A model generated the notes under the pieces. That model was not told the origin of the DNA. It did not search any database and worked only from the letters and a program-made list of their open reading frames with translations. From contig NZ_CP117884.1 in NCBI RefSeq assembly GCF_028736235.1, positions 1,302,001-1,366,000 on the forward strand: a DNA stretch of 64,000 bases, in the 5' to 3' direction. The stretch is from Lacticaseibacillus pabuli (lineage in GTDB: Bacteria; Bacillota; Bacilli; Lactobacillales; Lactobacillaceae). Positions within the stretch are counted from its first letter, which is position 1; each line of letters begins with the position of its first letter. Of this stretch, positions 42,431 through 51,981 are shown in pieces. Made by a program: the position numbers and the translations under genes.

Positions 42431-44512
42431 TTACTTTTGAATTGCTTCTTTGTAGTCGCCGTTCGGGCAAACGACCTGGATGCCGGCCTTGCTCTTCTTC
42501 TCAACGAGGAAGTGATGGTCGACTGGGCAATCGCGACCGATTGGCTTGTCCCAAGAGACAAAGTCACAGTCAGGGTAACGATCACAACCGTAGAAAATCC
42601 GGTTGCGCTTGCTCTTGCGTTCAACAATCTGACCCTTGTGGCACTTCGGGCAGATAACGCCGATTTCCTTCACAATCGCCTTGGTATTGCGGCAGTCTGG
42701 GAAGCGGGAGCAGGCGTAAAACTTACCATAACGGCCCATCTTGATGACCATCGGCGCCCCACAAATATCGCAGTTGAAGCCGGCTGGTTCGTCCTTCAGT
42801 TGGACCTTCGCCATACCGATTTCAGCGGATGCGAGTTCCTTGGCAAACGGCTTGTAGAACGAGTCGACCACTGGGACCCAATCGTTCTCACCATTTTCGA
42901 TGCCATCCAGTTCGCTTTCAACCTTCGCCGTAAACTTAATGTCCACGATGTCGGGGAAGAACTTCACGATGAGGTCATTGACAATCGTCCCGAGCTCGGT
43001 TGGTTCAAAGCGGCGGGCGGTGACCTTCACGTAATAGCGCTTCTTCAAAGTTTCGATGGTTGGTGCGTAGGTAGATGGACGGCCTACACCGTTTTCTTCC
43101 AACGCCTTAACCAGGTTCGCTTCGGAGTACCGTGCAGGTGGCTGGGTGAAGTGTTGCGCTGGGTCAGACTTGGCCATGGTCAGCTTGTCACCTTCAGCGA
43201 GTGCTGGCAGCTCCTTATCATCACCTTCGTTATCACGAGAGGATACGTAGAGCTTGGTAAAGCCGGCGAACTTCGTGTTGCTCCCATTGGCACGGAACTG
43301 CACGCCATTCTGTTCAATCTTCACAGCAACCGTATCCATAACGGCAGGCGTCATTTCACTAGCCACAAAGCGGGACCAGATCAGCTGGTACAAACGCATT
43401 TGATCGCGGTCGAGGACTTCCTTCATCTTGGCAGGCGTGCGGTTGGTGGACGTTGGCCGGATGGCTTCATGGGCATCCTGCGCACCTTCCTGCAACTTGC
43501 CCTGACGAATCTTCACGGCAGCGTATGGCTCGCCGTATTCTTCGTGGATAAACTGGGACGTTTCCGTCTTGGCAACATTCGAAACACGGGTACTATCGGT
43601 ACGCATATAGGTAATGAGCCCTTGTGTTCCCTGGCGGCCGCCGAGGTTAATCCCTTCGTACAGCTGCTGGGCGAGCATCATGGTCTTACGAGCTGGGAAA
43701 CCGAGCTTACGGTTGGCTTCCTGCTGCAGAGAACTGGTGGTAAATGGTGGGGCTGGGTAACGCTTGCGTTCCTTTTTGACAACGCTGGTGACGTCAAATG
43801 GCTTGGTCTTGTCGACCCGGTCCATGACCTTCACGACAGCGTCATTGTTAGGCAACGCGTGTTTTTTACCGTCGATGCCATAGAAGCTCCCGGCAAATGC
43901 TTTGCCGCGGCCCTTCTTAAAGCTGGCATCGATGCTCCAGTATTCTTGCGGTTCAAACGCGTTAATTTCGTTTTCACGGTCAATAATCAGCTTCAGTGCA
44001 ACGGATTGCACACGCCCGGCAGACAGGCCCTTTTTGACCTTCTTCCAGAGCAGCGGACTGATTGAGTAACCCACGAGACGGTCGAGAATCCGGCGCGCCT
44101 GCTGAGCATCAACGAGGTTCATGTCGATGCTGCGGGGGGTCTTGAAGGCGTTCTTGACGGCGTCCTTCGTAATTTCGTTGAACACGACCCGGTTCTTTTC
44201 GTGTTCGTCGAGCCCTAAGATATGGTTGACGTGCCACGCAATAGCTTCCCCTTCACGGTCCGGGTCAGCTGCGAGGTAGATATGCTGCGCCTTTTTAGCG
44301 TTCTTTTTCAGATCCTTAATGACATCGCCTTTACCACGAATCGAAATGTAACGGGGTTCGTAGTGGTTGTCGATGTCAATTCCCATTTGACTCTTTGGCA
44401 AATCACGGATGTGTCCGAGGCTGGCTACAACCTTGTAGTTTGACCCCAAATACTTCTCAATTGTTTTTGCTTTGGCAGGGGATTCCACGATGACCAAGTT
44501 CTTGGCTGGCAT
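42431..44512 (-). CDS. topA: DNA topoisomerase I
   Basis: A 693-residue type IA topoisomerase relaxing negative supercoils. The TOPRIM domain starts [18 protein letters not shown] and has [13 protein letters not shown]; the active Tyr is in [14 protein letters not shown]. Two complete C4 zinc motifs follow (CDICGAPM...CSRFPDC and CPKCHKGQ...CDRYPDC) and a third degraded one (CPVDHHFL...). GAAAGGAGGG precedes the ATG. dprA lies upstream, as usual. Confidence 0.97.
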   Translation of the reverse strand: MPAKNLVIVESPAKAKTIEKYLGSNYKVVASLGHIRDLPKSQMGIDIDNHYEPRYISIRGKGDVIKDLKKNAKKAQHIYLAADPDREGEAIAWHVNHILGLDEHEKNRVVFNEITKDAVKNAFKTPRSIDMNLVDAQQARRILDRLVGYSISPLLWKKVKKGLSAGRVQSVALKLIIDRENEINAFEPQEYWSIDASFKKGRGKAFAGSFYGIDGKKHALPNNDAVVKVMDRVDKTKPFDVTSVVKKERKRYPAPPFTTSSLQQEANRKLGFPARKTMMLAQQLYEGINLGGRQGTQGLITYMRTDSTRVSNVAKTETSQFIHEEYGEPYAAVKIRQGKLQEGAQDAHEAIRPTSTNRTPAKMKEVLDRDQMRLYQLIWSRFVASEMTPAVMDTVAVKIEQNGVQFRANGSNTKFAGFTKLYVSSRDNEGDDKELPALAEGDKLTMAKSDPAQHFTQPPARYSEANLVKALEENGVGRPSTYAPTIETLKKRYYVKVTARRFEPTELGTIVNDLIVKFFPDIVDIKFTAKVESELDGIENGENDWVPVVDSFYKPFAKELASAEIGMAKVQLKDEPAGFNCDICGAPMVIKMGRYGKFYACSRFPDCRNTKAIVKEIGVICPKCHKGQIVERKSKRNRIFYGCDRYPDCDFVSWDKPIGRDCPVDHHFLVEKKSKAGIQVVCPNGDYKEAIQK

Positions 44513-44592
44513 GGTCGCCCTCCTTTCATTTTTAAGACACCAAAATCAGAGCCTATATTAATAGTAGAAAGGCGACCTTGTCAAATCGGGTT

Positions 44593-45474
44593 TTAAAAAT
44601 ATTGCAATTCGGTCCGAATATCAACGGCACTTGTGACGAAAGTTGCCCCTGCTTTTACGACATCATTCGTGCCCATACCCAGCGGCGCATCAAAACGATT
44701 GGGCAGTGCAAACACACTCCTGCCGGCCTCTAACGCCATTTTGGCCGTAATCAGAGTGCCACTCTTCGTCGCGGCCTCGGTGACTAGCAAACCGTGTGCC
44801 AATCCGGCAATAATCCGATTTCGTGCCACAAACCGATATGGCAGGACATCCGTGCCAGGTGGGTACTCAGAAAGGAGTAAACCCTCGCGTGCAATTTGCA
44901 GTTGAAGTTGCCGATGTTGGGGCGGGTAATAGCGGTCGCAACCAGTCCCAATGACGGCGATAGTTGCCATGCCATTATCAAGCGCTGCCCGGTGCGCCAT
45001 ACTGTCTGCACCAAAAGCCAGTCCAGACACAATGATGGTGCTGGGGTCTAGGCGTGGCATGAGGTACTCGAGAAAATCAACCGTGTAGCGGGTCGCTTTC
45101 CGCGAGCCGACCACGCCAAGAACCTTGCGTTTTGCGTTAGCCGACGACGGATCATCGGCGCTACTTAGCAGTCGTAAGTCTCCCTCGTAGAACAACACCA
45201 GTGGCGTCTGGGCCATTTCATAGAGTCGCGCGGGAAACTCTGGATCGACACACGTAAGAAACGGCTGGTGCCTGAGTGCCTCAAACTGGGCGCGCAGATG
45301 CGGCGAGGTCAGGTAGGTGGTTAATTGGTCGCGGCCTTGCCGACTCACGAGTTGGTACAAAGTCGCCTCTTCAATCGGCGCCTTTGCGTTCAGCGCTGCG
45401 AGCAAATTTCGTGCCAACGTCGGGCTTGCCCCACTAGCCAGGTGTGCCAGCAGGAGTAGTTCACGAATCTCCAT
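44593..45474 (-). CDS. dprA: DNA processing protein DprA
   Basis: A 293-residue Rossmann-fold protein that loads RecA on incoming single strands during transformation. Family features are LGVVGSRKATRY, VSGLAFGADSMAHRAALDNGMATIAVIGTGCDRYYPPQH and SEYPPGT, then NRIIAGLAHGLLVTEA. ATG 45474 is preferred: the in-frame ATG 45489 begins the GGAGGAA that serves as its ribosome site. Confidence 0.94.
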   Translation of the reverse strand: MEIRELLLLAHLASGASPTLARNLLAALNAKAPIEEATLYQLVSRQGRDQLTTYLTSPHLRAQFEALRHQPFLTCVDPEFPARLYEMAQTPLVLFYEGDLRLLSSADDPSSANAKRKVLGVVGSRKATRYTVDFLEYLMPRLDPSTIIVSGLAFGADSMAHRAALDNGMATIAVIGTGCDRYYPPQHRQLQLQIAREGLLLSEYPPGTDVLPYRFVARNRIIAGLAHGLLVTEAATKSGTLITAKMALEAGRSVFALPNRFDAPLGMGTNDVVKAGATFVTSAVDIRTELQYF

Positions 45475-45556
45475 TCCAAATTCCTCCATAGAAAAAGGAC
45501 TAGCCAGCGCTAATCCTCAGTTTGAAATAGATTTCGCAAAATCGTGCGGGACTCTT

Positions 45557-46315
45557 CTAAAGTTTTGAATAATCTTTGATTGGCTCAAAGGTCAGACGGT
45601 GAATCGGTGTGACGCCATGCTGGGCAAGACCAGCCAAATGCTTGGCGGTCCCATAGCCCGCATTGTGGATGAAATCATAACCAGGATAGACCTGATCATA
45701 CATGTCCATTAAACGGTCACGAATCACCTTGGCCACGATACTGGCAGCGGAAATACTAGCTGAACGGGCATCCCCCTTAATCAGCTTACTCTGTGGCAGT
45801 GGCACTGGCACCGTCATCGCATCCACCAGCAAATAGTCGGGCTGCAAGCGCAGGTGTCGCACCGCGTCGGCCATGGCCTGTTCGGTCGCCCTGTATATGT
45901 TGAGCCGGTCAATTTCACGATTATCACGCAGGCCAATGCCAACCGCCAGTGCCTCGCTAATAATACCGCTAAAGAGTTCCTGACGGCGCTTCGGTGACAA
46001 CTGCTTGCTATCGTTCACGGGCAAGTCAAAGTCCGGGCTAATGATAACAGCAGCGGTGACGACAGGACCAGCCAGAGGCCCCCGTCCCACTTCGTCAATG
46101 CCGGCGATGTGGGGGTAAGTCGGCCACAACGCACGTTCCATACGCATGTGCTCATGCAACATCTTCTGGCCGGCCGCAATTTTGGCCAGCTGCCGGTCGT
46201 AGGCCTTAAGCGCAGCCTGCACCCCCGCCCGTTCGTCGGCACGCAAACTGGCTAGTTCCTCGGCAGAAACCGAGCCGCTAGCCAGTTGGGTTTTAATTTG
46301 GGCGATGGTCGCCAT
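45557..46315 (-). CDS. rnhB: Ribonuclease HII
   Basis: A 252-residue RNase HII removing ribonucleotides from DNA. The catalytic DEDD set is visible: [16 protein letters not shown] (D and E), LVDAMTVP (D), and a later Asp in [17 protein letters not shown]. An N-terminal helical extension of ~70 residues is usual in lactobacilli. Start and rbgA stop overlap by one base (TAATG). Confidence 0.95.
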   Translation of the reverse strand: MATIAQIKTQLASGSVSAEELASLRADERAGVQAALKAYDRQLAKIAAGQKMLHEHMRMERALWPTYPHIAGIDEVGRGPLAGPVVTAAVIISPDFDLPVNDSKQLSPKRRQELFSGIISEALAVGIGLRDNREIDRLNIYRATEQAMADAVRHLRLQPDYLLVDAMTVPVPLPQSKLIKGDARSASISAASIVAKVIRDRLMDMYDQVYPGYDFIHNAGYGTAKHLAGLAQHGVTPIHRLTFEPIKDYSKL

Positions 46316-47175
46316 TAATCCCGCTCCGCGATTTTATCGCCGGGAACCTCGAGCGTGTAAGTGCCAAGCTCCCCCTTGCGCACATCGTTAATGAAGCGTT
46401 CAGCCATCCGGTCGTACTCTTCCCCGAAGCCGAGTTTGTCGGTCAAATGTGTCATCAGTTCATGGGCTGGCAGGGCCAGTTCGTCAGCGTTCAGTTTGTA
46501 CAATTTAGCAAGCGCCTGGGCGTAGTTGGCCTGGAAGTACTCGAGCCCCCAGAGCGCCACATCATCATCTGTAAAGACGGATTCGGCAATGGCGCCAGTT
46601 AATGCGAGACGTTTCCCGATAATCTGGTCGTCAAACTTGGGCCATAGAATCCCTGGCGTATCAAGCAACTCCAGGTTACCCTCCGCCTTCAGCCATTGCT
46701 GGTTCTTGGTGACGCCAGGCCGGTTACCAGTGACGGCAACGTTCTTCTTCACGAGGCGATTAAGAATGGTCGACTTACCCACGTTGGGGATGCCGATACA
46801 CATCGCACGAACGTGAGGATTGCGAATCCCGCGCGCCTTCTTGCGGGCAATTTTTTCGGCCAGAATCTTCTCAGCCATCTGCGGAATCTGCTTGAGTTGC
46901 CGCGCGTGCTGAGCATCGATGGCAATAGCGGATTGATCGTCCTTCTCGTACGCGTCAAGCCAGAGCTTGGTGCGGCGTTTATCCGCCAAATCTGCCTTGT
47001 TCAGGATGGAAATCCGCGGCTTTTGACTGAGCATCTCCAGCAACATTGGATTGCGGGATGACTCAGGCAAACGCGCGTCGACAACCTCGAGCACAATGTC
47101 GACCTGTTTAATTTTTTCAGCGACTTCGCGCCGGGCCTTTTGCATATGGCCTGGGAACCAGTGAATTTGTGCCAT
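46315..47175 (-). CDS. rbgA: Ribosome biogenesis GTPase RbgA (YlqF)
   Basis: A 286-residue circularly permuted GTPase needed for late 50S assembly. Motifs come in G4-G5-G1-G3 order: LNKADLAD, then ...[20 protein letters not shown] (G1) and [10 protein letters not shown] (G3). The N-terminus [17 protein letters not shown] is typical. AAAGGAG lies 10 nt before ATG 47175. The island begins just upstream, so this operon's promoter region is close to the insertion point. Confidence 0.95.
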   Translation of the reverse strand: MAQIHWFPGHMQKARREVAEKIKQVDIVLEVVDARLPESSRNPMLLEMLSQKPRISILNKADLADKRRTKLWLDAYEKDDQSAIAIDAQHARQLKQIPQMAEKILAEKIARKKARGIRNPHVRAMCIGIPNVGKSTILNRLVKKNVAVTGNRPGVTKNQQWLKAEGNLELLDTPGILWPKFDDQIIGKRLALTGAIAESVFTDDDVALWGLEYFQANYAQALAKLYKLNADELALPAHELMTHLTDKLGFGEEYDRMAERFINDVRKGELGTYTLEVPGDKIAERD

Positions 47176-47204
47176 TGTTTGTAACTCCTTTAGTACCAAG
47201 GGTT

Positions 47205-47238
47205 TGAGGCCCTTGGGTTATCATTTTTTCGTAAACGT
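47205..47238. terminator. Hairpin at the island/rbgA border
   Basis: CCAAGGG (47198-47204 region) and CCCTTGG flank TTTGAGG, followed on the plus strand by a T-run (ATTTTTTC). It could end transcripts leaving the island or mark the attachment site; position is within a few bases. Confidence 0.45.
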
Positions 47239-47254
47239 GGGCAAAACGTGGGCA
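47237..47254 (+). repeat. Tandem GTGGGCA motifs beside the integrase (possible arm-type sites)
   Basis: GTGGGCA occurs at 47237-47243 and 47248-47254, within ACGTGGGCAAA-type units, between the integrase stop and rbgA. A similar pair lies at 57792-57807. Such repeats at element ends are typical integrase arm-binding sites; the role here is inferred. Confidence 0.5.
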
Positions 47255-47288
47255 GCGTGGCTAAATTACCAAACACTACCGTTCAACT

Positions 47289-48527
47289 TCACCCGATTTT
47301 TTCAATGAACCTCGTGATGGCTTCCACCGACTTGTCTTGATTTTCATCAAGGGTATGCGTGTAGCCATCCGTAGTTTCGGCTCGAACATGCCCAACCCGC
47401 TTTTGCACTTCTTTAAGTGAAATCGTTGGGTCATCGCGAAGCACAGAAATGTGAATGTGGCGGAAGCCGTGAGGAATCGCGTTCTTCGTCCATTCAAAGC
47501 CATACCATTCTTGGCAGTGCTTCGTCAGCGACTTGTTGATTCGCGTCAGGATCTCACGAAAACTGTGCGAGGTGATTGGTGAGCCGTACTCCGTCCTGAA
47601 CAGCGACTTGGAAGCATGAAAGGCGTCCGCCGGAAAATCGGCCATGTGTTCGTCGAATGCCTTGTTACGGGCAATAACGCGCTTTAACGCCTCAATGGCA
47701 AAGCCCGGCAGTTCTTCCACCCGTTCACCAGCTTCGGTCTTGGTGGTGTCCTCGTAATACTCATCAACGCGCAGGTCGTGATATTGCAAGGACTTGTCGA
47801 TTGTCACCAGCCGGTTCTCGAAATCAATGTCAGCTTCCGTCAGTGCGGCTGCTTCACCGATCCGACAGCCAGTCCCAATCATGAATAGCGCCAAATCGTA
47901 GTACGACTGATCCCGCCGCTTCCGTAACTCTGCCAATAAGGCGTGAACCTCGTGCTCGTCAAGAAACTTAGCTTCTCGACGCAGACGCTTTTCGCGCTTT
48001 TCCTTTGCACTGGCAGAGAGTTTGATCACACGCGTAGGTGAGAACGGAATCGCGTTGTGCAAAACGCCGTAATCGAAGATCTTGTTGAGCGAGCACTTGA
48101 TATGCTGCATCGTCGAATGGGTCGAGTGATACTTCTTCTTGTAATCGTTCAACAGGTTCTGAATCAACAGCGGCGTAATGACTTCTAGTAAGACGTCATC
48201 TGCCATCAGATTCTCAATGCGTTTCAGCACCATCTTCTCACGCGTGACGGTTGGCGGCTTAACCGTAGTCTGCCAAGTTTCCAACCATTTTGCTTTCAGG
48301 TCACCGAATGTCACCATCGCGGCCCCGTTGAAAGCACCTTGTTTCTCTGCAATCAGCTCCTCAATCTTTGCAGCCAAGTCGCGTTCGGCCTGCTTGCGAG
48401 CGCGCGCCGTGTTCGTATAGAATTTGACGACTTCCCGTTTTGCTTTGCCAGTCAATGGATCAACATAGCGATCGACTGCGTAATAAGTTGACTTACCGTT
48501 CTTGCGTTTTCTTTCTTCAAAATACAT
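47289..48527 (-). CDS. int: Tyrosine site-specific integrase of a mobile element
   Basis: A 412-residue phage/ICE-type integrase. It has an N-terminal AP2-like arm-binding domain (~1-60), a SAM-like core-binding domain (~75-165) and a catalytic domain with R222 (GTGCRIGEA), K263, H353-x-x-R356 (HGFRHIH), H380 (VGH) and nucleophile Y389 (YTHTL). All catalytic residues are present, so it should be active. It faces rbgA at the edge of the island. Its first 74 codons and upstream region recur at 63,280-63,611. Confidence 0.93.
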   Translation of the reverse strand: MYFEERKRKNGKSTYYAVDRYVDPLTGKAKREVVKFYTNTARARKQAERDLAAKIEELIAEKQGAFNGAAMVTFGDLKAKWLETWQTTVKPPTVTREKMVLKRIENLMADDVLLEVITPLLIQNLLNDYKKKYHSTHSTMQHIKCSLNKIFDYGVLHNAIPFSPTRVIKLSASAKEKREKRLRREAKFLDEHEVHALLAELRKRRDQSYYDLALFMIGTGCRIGEAAALTEADIDFENRLVTIDKSLQYHDLRVDEYYEDTTKTEAGERVEELPGFAIEALKRVIARNKAFDEHMADFPADAFHASKSLFRTEYGSPITSHSFREILTRINKSLTKHCQEWYGFEWTKNAIPHGFRHIHISVLRDDPTISLKEVQKRVGHVRAETTDGYTHTLDENQDKSVEAITRFIEKIG

Positions 48528-48637
48528 GTTTTATCCTTTCCGGGTAAGGAAAAGGGCAAAACTGAATCTCTATTAGCAGATTCTATTTTAACATCCAAAC
48601 CCATTATTTTCTGCGCAATTTTGAATAGCCATGTGTC
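48306..48637. repeat. 332-bp direct repeat, copy 1
   Basis: Covers the integrase start, its promoter/leader and the last codons of the small excisionase-like gene. Copy 2 is 63280-63611 in the same orientation, same length, with 7 substitutions by my count and no indels. Confidence 0.92.
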
Positions 48638-48852
48638 TTCCAGTACAAAAAGTCGTCGAACACCTCGAAATTGATGAAGACGAGCTTGTGCGTTGGGTTC
48701 AAGACACCATCACGCCACAGCTTATTGTCACGCATCTCACATAACCAACGATTGAGCGTATATTTGTTCAAACCATCGTATCGGCTCAAAATAGCTTCCT
48801 TATTGCCCCATTCAGCATCACTGTCCGATACTGGACTATATTTGATTTTCAT
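48604..48852 (-). CDS. Small excisionase-like protein
   Basis: An 82-residue basic protein directly upstream of the integrase on the same strand. NKEAILSRYDGLNKYTLNRWLCEMRDNKLWRDGVL looks like a winged helix, followed by FINFEVFDDFLYWKTHGYSKLRRK. Position and size fit a directionality factor (Xis); I identify it by context more than by sequence. Confidence 0.65.
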   Translation of the reverse strand: MKIKYSPVSDSDAEWGNKEAILSRYDGLNKYTLNRWLCEMRDNKLWRDGVLNPTHKLVFINFEVFDDFLYWKTHGYSKLRRK

Positions 48853-48933
48853 TCATTACCTCACTTGTTGTGTTTAGCATCTGTGTGAGATAATCAGCAC
48901 AGATAGGACCCATATCTTATCTGTGAAGGGTGA

Positions 48934-50178
48934 CTACTTGCTTTGGTCGGCGTGGTCATCCTTTTTTGATTGCTCACTTTCAGGTGTCATTTCTTCAAAC
49001 AATCCGTTCTCAAGCTGATCTGCACCAACTGTATTCTGTTCGATGATTCGCAGATGCTTGTCTTTTAAGGGTGCTTCACGAATCGACTGCATCGTCTTCT
49101 GGTTTCCCCAGTATGCATCGATTTCGTGGAGCACTCGTTGCATTGGCGCAACTTGCGTGTCCACCCATGCCCGCGTGCGGTTGAGGTCGAACGGTTCTGG
49201 GGCCGTGGTCAACCGTAGCGGCTGACGATCATGACCGACAAAGCGTTGCCAATTCTTGTTGAGCGGCCAATCCAATCGCGGTTTGCCTTTTTGAGCGTCG
49301 ACGAAGCGGAGATAGCGTTTGATGATGCCAAATATTGTGCGCTCCTCATCACGATAGCAAAGCAAATCATCGACTGCTTTTTCTGCCCGTGTGTTCTTCA
49401 AACGAATTTCAAAACGGTTATAGATGTTGGTTGTCAGCCCTTTCTTATGCTGCTCTGGCCCTTTCTCGTAAAGACAGAAGTACAACTCACTCTTGGTTGA
49501 CCCAATGTATAACGTGGTGCCAGTTTCATCGCCGAATTCTTCTTCGTCGTCATGATAGATGTGGCCGGACACTGTTCCTTGATACTCACGCATCACGGTG
49601 ATGCACTCGTTGGCTTGAATTTTTTGAATCAGGTTTGGAATATCCAACATATTGACCATATCGTTAACGGCTAGATCCAACCGTTTCATCACGCCTTTCA
49701 TATCCAGACACTGATTAAGAAAGTCATACCAGGTGTCGCCTCGGCCCAACAGAACGCTTTCCATTTGGCGGCAACCTTGCCCGCGTAGTTCTAGCAACGT
49801 GCCTAATTCCTTGTGGCCTGGATCAGAGCCGTAGACTTTGATCTGACCCAGCGAGCGGGTGAACTGATAACCAAACGCAGCACGATCTTCGGACAGAATA
49901 CAATCCGTTTGTAAACGTAAGAGGTCATCGACGATTTTGTCCATATCCTGTGTCGGAAACCGAATCCGTACATAGTCAATCAGCAGTTGTAGTTCCGGCT
50001 CATCGGTCCAATTATTGAGCGTTTTATCAATGTACATCTGTAGGCCGCTGCTGCATTCTTCACCATTTTCGATGCGACTAAGGTGGCGTTGTGTAATGCC
50101 AAGCCGCTGACACAACTGTACCTGCGTCAGGTTCAATTCTTTACGGCGCCTCCGTACTGAATCACTCCAGTAACCCAA
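48934..50178 (-). CDS. mobT: MobT/NicK-type relaxase with N-terminal XRE helix-turn-helix
   Basis: A 414-residue protein with an XRE HTH at ~5-55 (RRRRKELNLTQVQLCQRLGITQRHLSRIENGEE) and a replication-initiation-factor (Rep_trans) domain (~80-320: LDLAVNDMVNMLDI, LYIGSTKSELYFCLYEKG, NRFEIRLKNTRAEKAVDDL). This is the domain order of Tn916 Orf20/MobT and ICEBs1 NicK relaxases, rolling-circle nickases that start transfer and replication. The matching oriT lies about 115 bp upstream. No T4SS or coupling protein is in the window, so transfer would need a helper. Confidence 0.88.
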   Translation of the reverse strand: MGYWSDSVRRRRKELNLTQVQLCQRLGITQRHLSRIENGEECSSGLQMYIDKTLNNWTDEPELQLLIDYVRIRFPTQDMDKIVDDLLRLQTDCILSEDRAAFGYQFTRSLGQIKVYGSDPGHKELGTLLELRGQGCRQMESVLLGRGDTWYDFLNQCLDMKGVMKRLDLAVNDMVNMLDIPNLIQKIQANECITVMREYQGTVSGHIYHDDEEEFGDETGTTLYIGSTKSELYFCLYEKGPEQHKKGLTTNIYNRFEIRLKNTRAEKAVDDLLCYRDEERTIFGIIKRYLRFVDAQKGKPRLDWPLNKNWQRFVGHDRQPLRLTTAPEPFDLNRTRAWVDTQVAPMQRVLHEIDAYWGNQKTMQSIREAPLKDKHLRIIEQNTVGADQLENGLFEEMTPESEQSKKDDHADQSK

Positions 50179-50562
50179 ATTATCTACCTCCTAATCTTGC
50201 TGCCACCGGACATCAGCTTGAATTGTCCAGTCGGTAATTTCTGTGCTGTATCAACGTTTCTACCGGGAAATCAGGTAGATAGGTGTCATTTACGACCCCC
50301 CTGTTAGTACATGGGGGTCTAGGCGGCCGGCTACGCCGACCGCCGCCGCTCACGCTTGCGGATTTCGCGCTGCACGCCGCGCGTGGCGGCGCGGCTTCCT
50401 CCTTTCATCACTAATCGTATTATCCATCTATACGTTACTGCAATGATACCAAGACTCTCAACCGATTTCCTTAGCTTTTTCATAGCTACAAAACTTTCAA
50501 TTATAGTTGCTGAACTTGGCATTAAATTGATTATCTGGTAACCTGATGATGAGGTGATCAAC
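50179..50562. other. Intergenic region between relaxase and XRE regulator
   Basis: About 380 bp holding the oriT, then a very GC-rich patch (50321-50400) with two hairpins (second: GCCGCGC/GCGCGGC around 50373-50394 in rough position). A 25-codon Arg-rich reading frame lies on the minus strand (50331-50408, MKGGSRAATRG...). The rest is AT-rich and should contain the regulator's promoter. The micro-ORF has no upstream ribosome site. Confidence 0.5.
50294..50319 (-). other. Origin of transfer (oriT), ICEBs1/Tn916-like
   Basis: GACCCCCC (50294-50301) and GGGGGTC (50313-50319) form an inverted repeat around TGTTAGTACAT. On the minus strand the right half reads ACTAACAGGGGGGTC, closely like the ICEBs1 oriT half containing GCTAACAGGGGGGT. 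Location upstream of the relaxase gene agrees. GC-rich hairpins lie beside it (50323-50343, stem GCGGCCGGC/GCCGACCGC). Confidence 0.85.
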
Positions 50563-51096
50563 ATGACAGAAATACAATACTTTGGTCCAAATCTAAAACG
50601 GCTCCGTCTTCAAAGTGGGTTATCGCAGGCAGAACTTGGCGCCGCTTTAGATACGCCAGTCAATGGACAGGCTATTTCAAACTGGGAACGCGAAATGAAC
50701 CATCCCACTTATGAGAACCTGATTGGGATCGCTAAGTTCTTCAACGTCATGCCGTCAGAACTGTTGCGGACAGAAAAAGAAGCCGCGGTTGGAGAAACCA
50801 CGGCCGTTCTTGATCGAATCGACGAGTATATGCCAAAGGTTGCGGAGATTCGCAGAGTGATGCACATGATGGGTGATTTCTCACCACGACAACTAGACGG
50901 ACTGGCTGAGCAACTCAACGAGATTATGCACTACTTCCGCCCTTACACACCAGTTGATGAAGACGGCGTGCCAGATACAGATCAGAATGGCAGAACAATT
51001 ACGAAGCAATCCAAGTATCGAGATCTACCGATTAAGGAAATTCATCAAGTATACCAAGAGTTAAAGGCCATCCAGTCATACCAAAGTGATAAATGA
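50563..51096 (+). CDS. XRE-family transcriptional regulator
   Basis: A 177-residue protein with a clear HTH at ~5-60 (FGPNLKRLRLQSGLSQAELGAALDTPVNGQAISNWERE) and a helical C-terminal domain (RIDEYMPKVAEIRRVMHMMG, LDGLAEQLNEIMHYF). GAGGTG sits 6 nt before ATG 50563. Divergent from the relaxase, it probably controls element genes, like ImmR-type regulators of ICEs. Confidence 0.85.
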   Translation: MTEIQYFGPNLKRLRLQSGLSQAELGAALDTPVNGQAISNWEREMNHPTYENLIGIAKFFNVMPSELLRTEKEAAVGETTAVLDRIDEYMPKVAEIRRVMHMMGDFSPRQLDGLAEQLNEIMHYFRPYTPVDEDGVPDTDQNGRTITKQSKYRDLPIKEIHQVYQELKAIQSYQSDK

Positions 51097-51210
51097 ATTC
51101 TGAATTGACAAATATACTGAAGTAGTCTCAATCAGACACCCTTCAGTAACAAGCGTATCAGGCCATTACTGATGGTATCAAAATGAAAGAATTATTACGG
51201 CCTGAATTCT

Positions 51211-51229
51211 AAGGTTGTAACTCAACCTT
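51211..51229. promoter_or_regulatory. Inverted repeat upstream of the response regulator
   Basis: AAGGTTG TAACT CAACCTT is a perfect 7-bp inverted repeat about 70 bp before the response-regulator start; a possible operator for autoregulation. Confidence 0.4.
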
Positions 51230-51300
51230 GAGCCTCACGAAAACCCTTTTACAACGTGTTAGAATTAGCAAAAGAGAGTTCGTAAACTGGAGGATTCAAA

Positions 51301-51981
51301 ATGAAAAATCGTATTCTCGCCGTAGATGATGACCAAGATATTCTAAACATGCTAACACTCTTTTTTGAAATGTATACTCCACGTTACCTTATTGATACCG
51401 CCGTTGACGGCGAGTCAGCGATAAAGCAGCTCACCAAAGCCCCAGATTTGATTCTTTTGGACGTTAACTTGCCGGACACTGACGGCTTTACGTTGATTGA
51501 TCAGATCCGGCAGGTGACATCAGTACCCATCATATTTTTGACAGCACGCGTCAGTGACCAAGATAAAATCCACGGGCTAAGCTCTGGTGGTGACGATTAC
51601 GTCGTTAAGCCTTTCTCTCTGGGAGAACTGGCAGCGCGGATTGATGCCCATCTGCGGCGCGAAACCACGCCGAAGCATCAAGATCAAGTGGCTGCTTTTG
51701 GCTCGATCGTGATCAACTACACGGCGCAAACCGTCACGGTTGGTGCACAACTGCTTAATTTGCCGCTCAAACAATACCAACTCATCGAAGTATTAAGCCA
51801 GAATCCTAATCAAGTCTTTAGTCGTGAACAGCTTTATGAACGCGTATGGGGTTATGATGCGAACGGTGATGACCATGTCATTGCAGAACACGTTCGTCGC
51901 ATTCGGCAGCAATTTGAACAATGGCAAGTGACAACACCTATCGAAACTGTTTGGGGAGTGGGTTATCGATGGCAAAATTAA
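51301..51981 (+). CDS. OmpR-family response regulator
   Basis: A 226-residue regulator: receiver domain with DD near the start (AVDDDQDI), phospho-acceptor in LILLDVNLPDTDGF (~54), the Thr in FLTARVS and Lys in VVKPFS; the winged-helix output domain covers ~130-226 (REQLYERVWGYDANGDDHVIAEHVRRIRQQ). GGAGG precedes the ATG. It overlaps the histidine kinase gene by 13 nt. It likely controlled the ABC exporter behind. Confidence 0.93.
   Translation: MKNRILAVDDDQDILNMLTLFFEMYTPRYLIDTAVDGESAIKQLTKAPDLILLDVNLPDTDGFTLIDQIRQVTSVPIIFLTARVSDQDKIHGLSSGGDDYVVKPFSLGELAARIDAHLRRETTPKHQDQVAAFGSIVINYTAQTVTVGAQLLNLPLKQYQLIEVLSQNPNQVFSREQLYERVWGYDANGDDHVIAEHVRRIRQQFEQWQVTTPIETVWGVGYRWQN

Noticed and set aside
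42407..44065. Long open frame (552 codons) antisense to topA
   Set aside because: Same cause; topA motifs are continuous on the other strand.
47195..47225. AAGGGTTTGAGGCCCTT near the integrase, looking like a tRNA T-arm
   Set aside because: The loop does not fit TTCRANY and no acceptor or anticodon arm is present; a hairpin or terminator explains it. No tRNA gene was recognised anywhere in the window.
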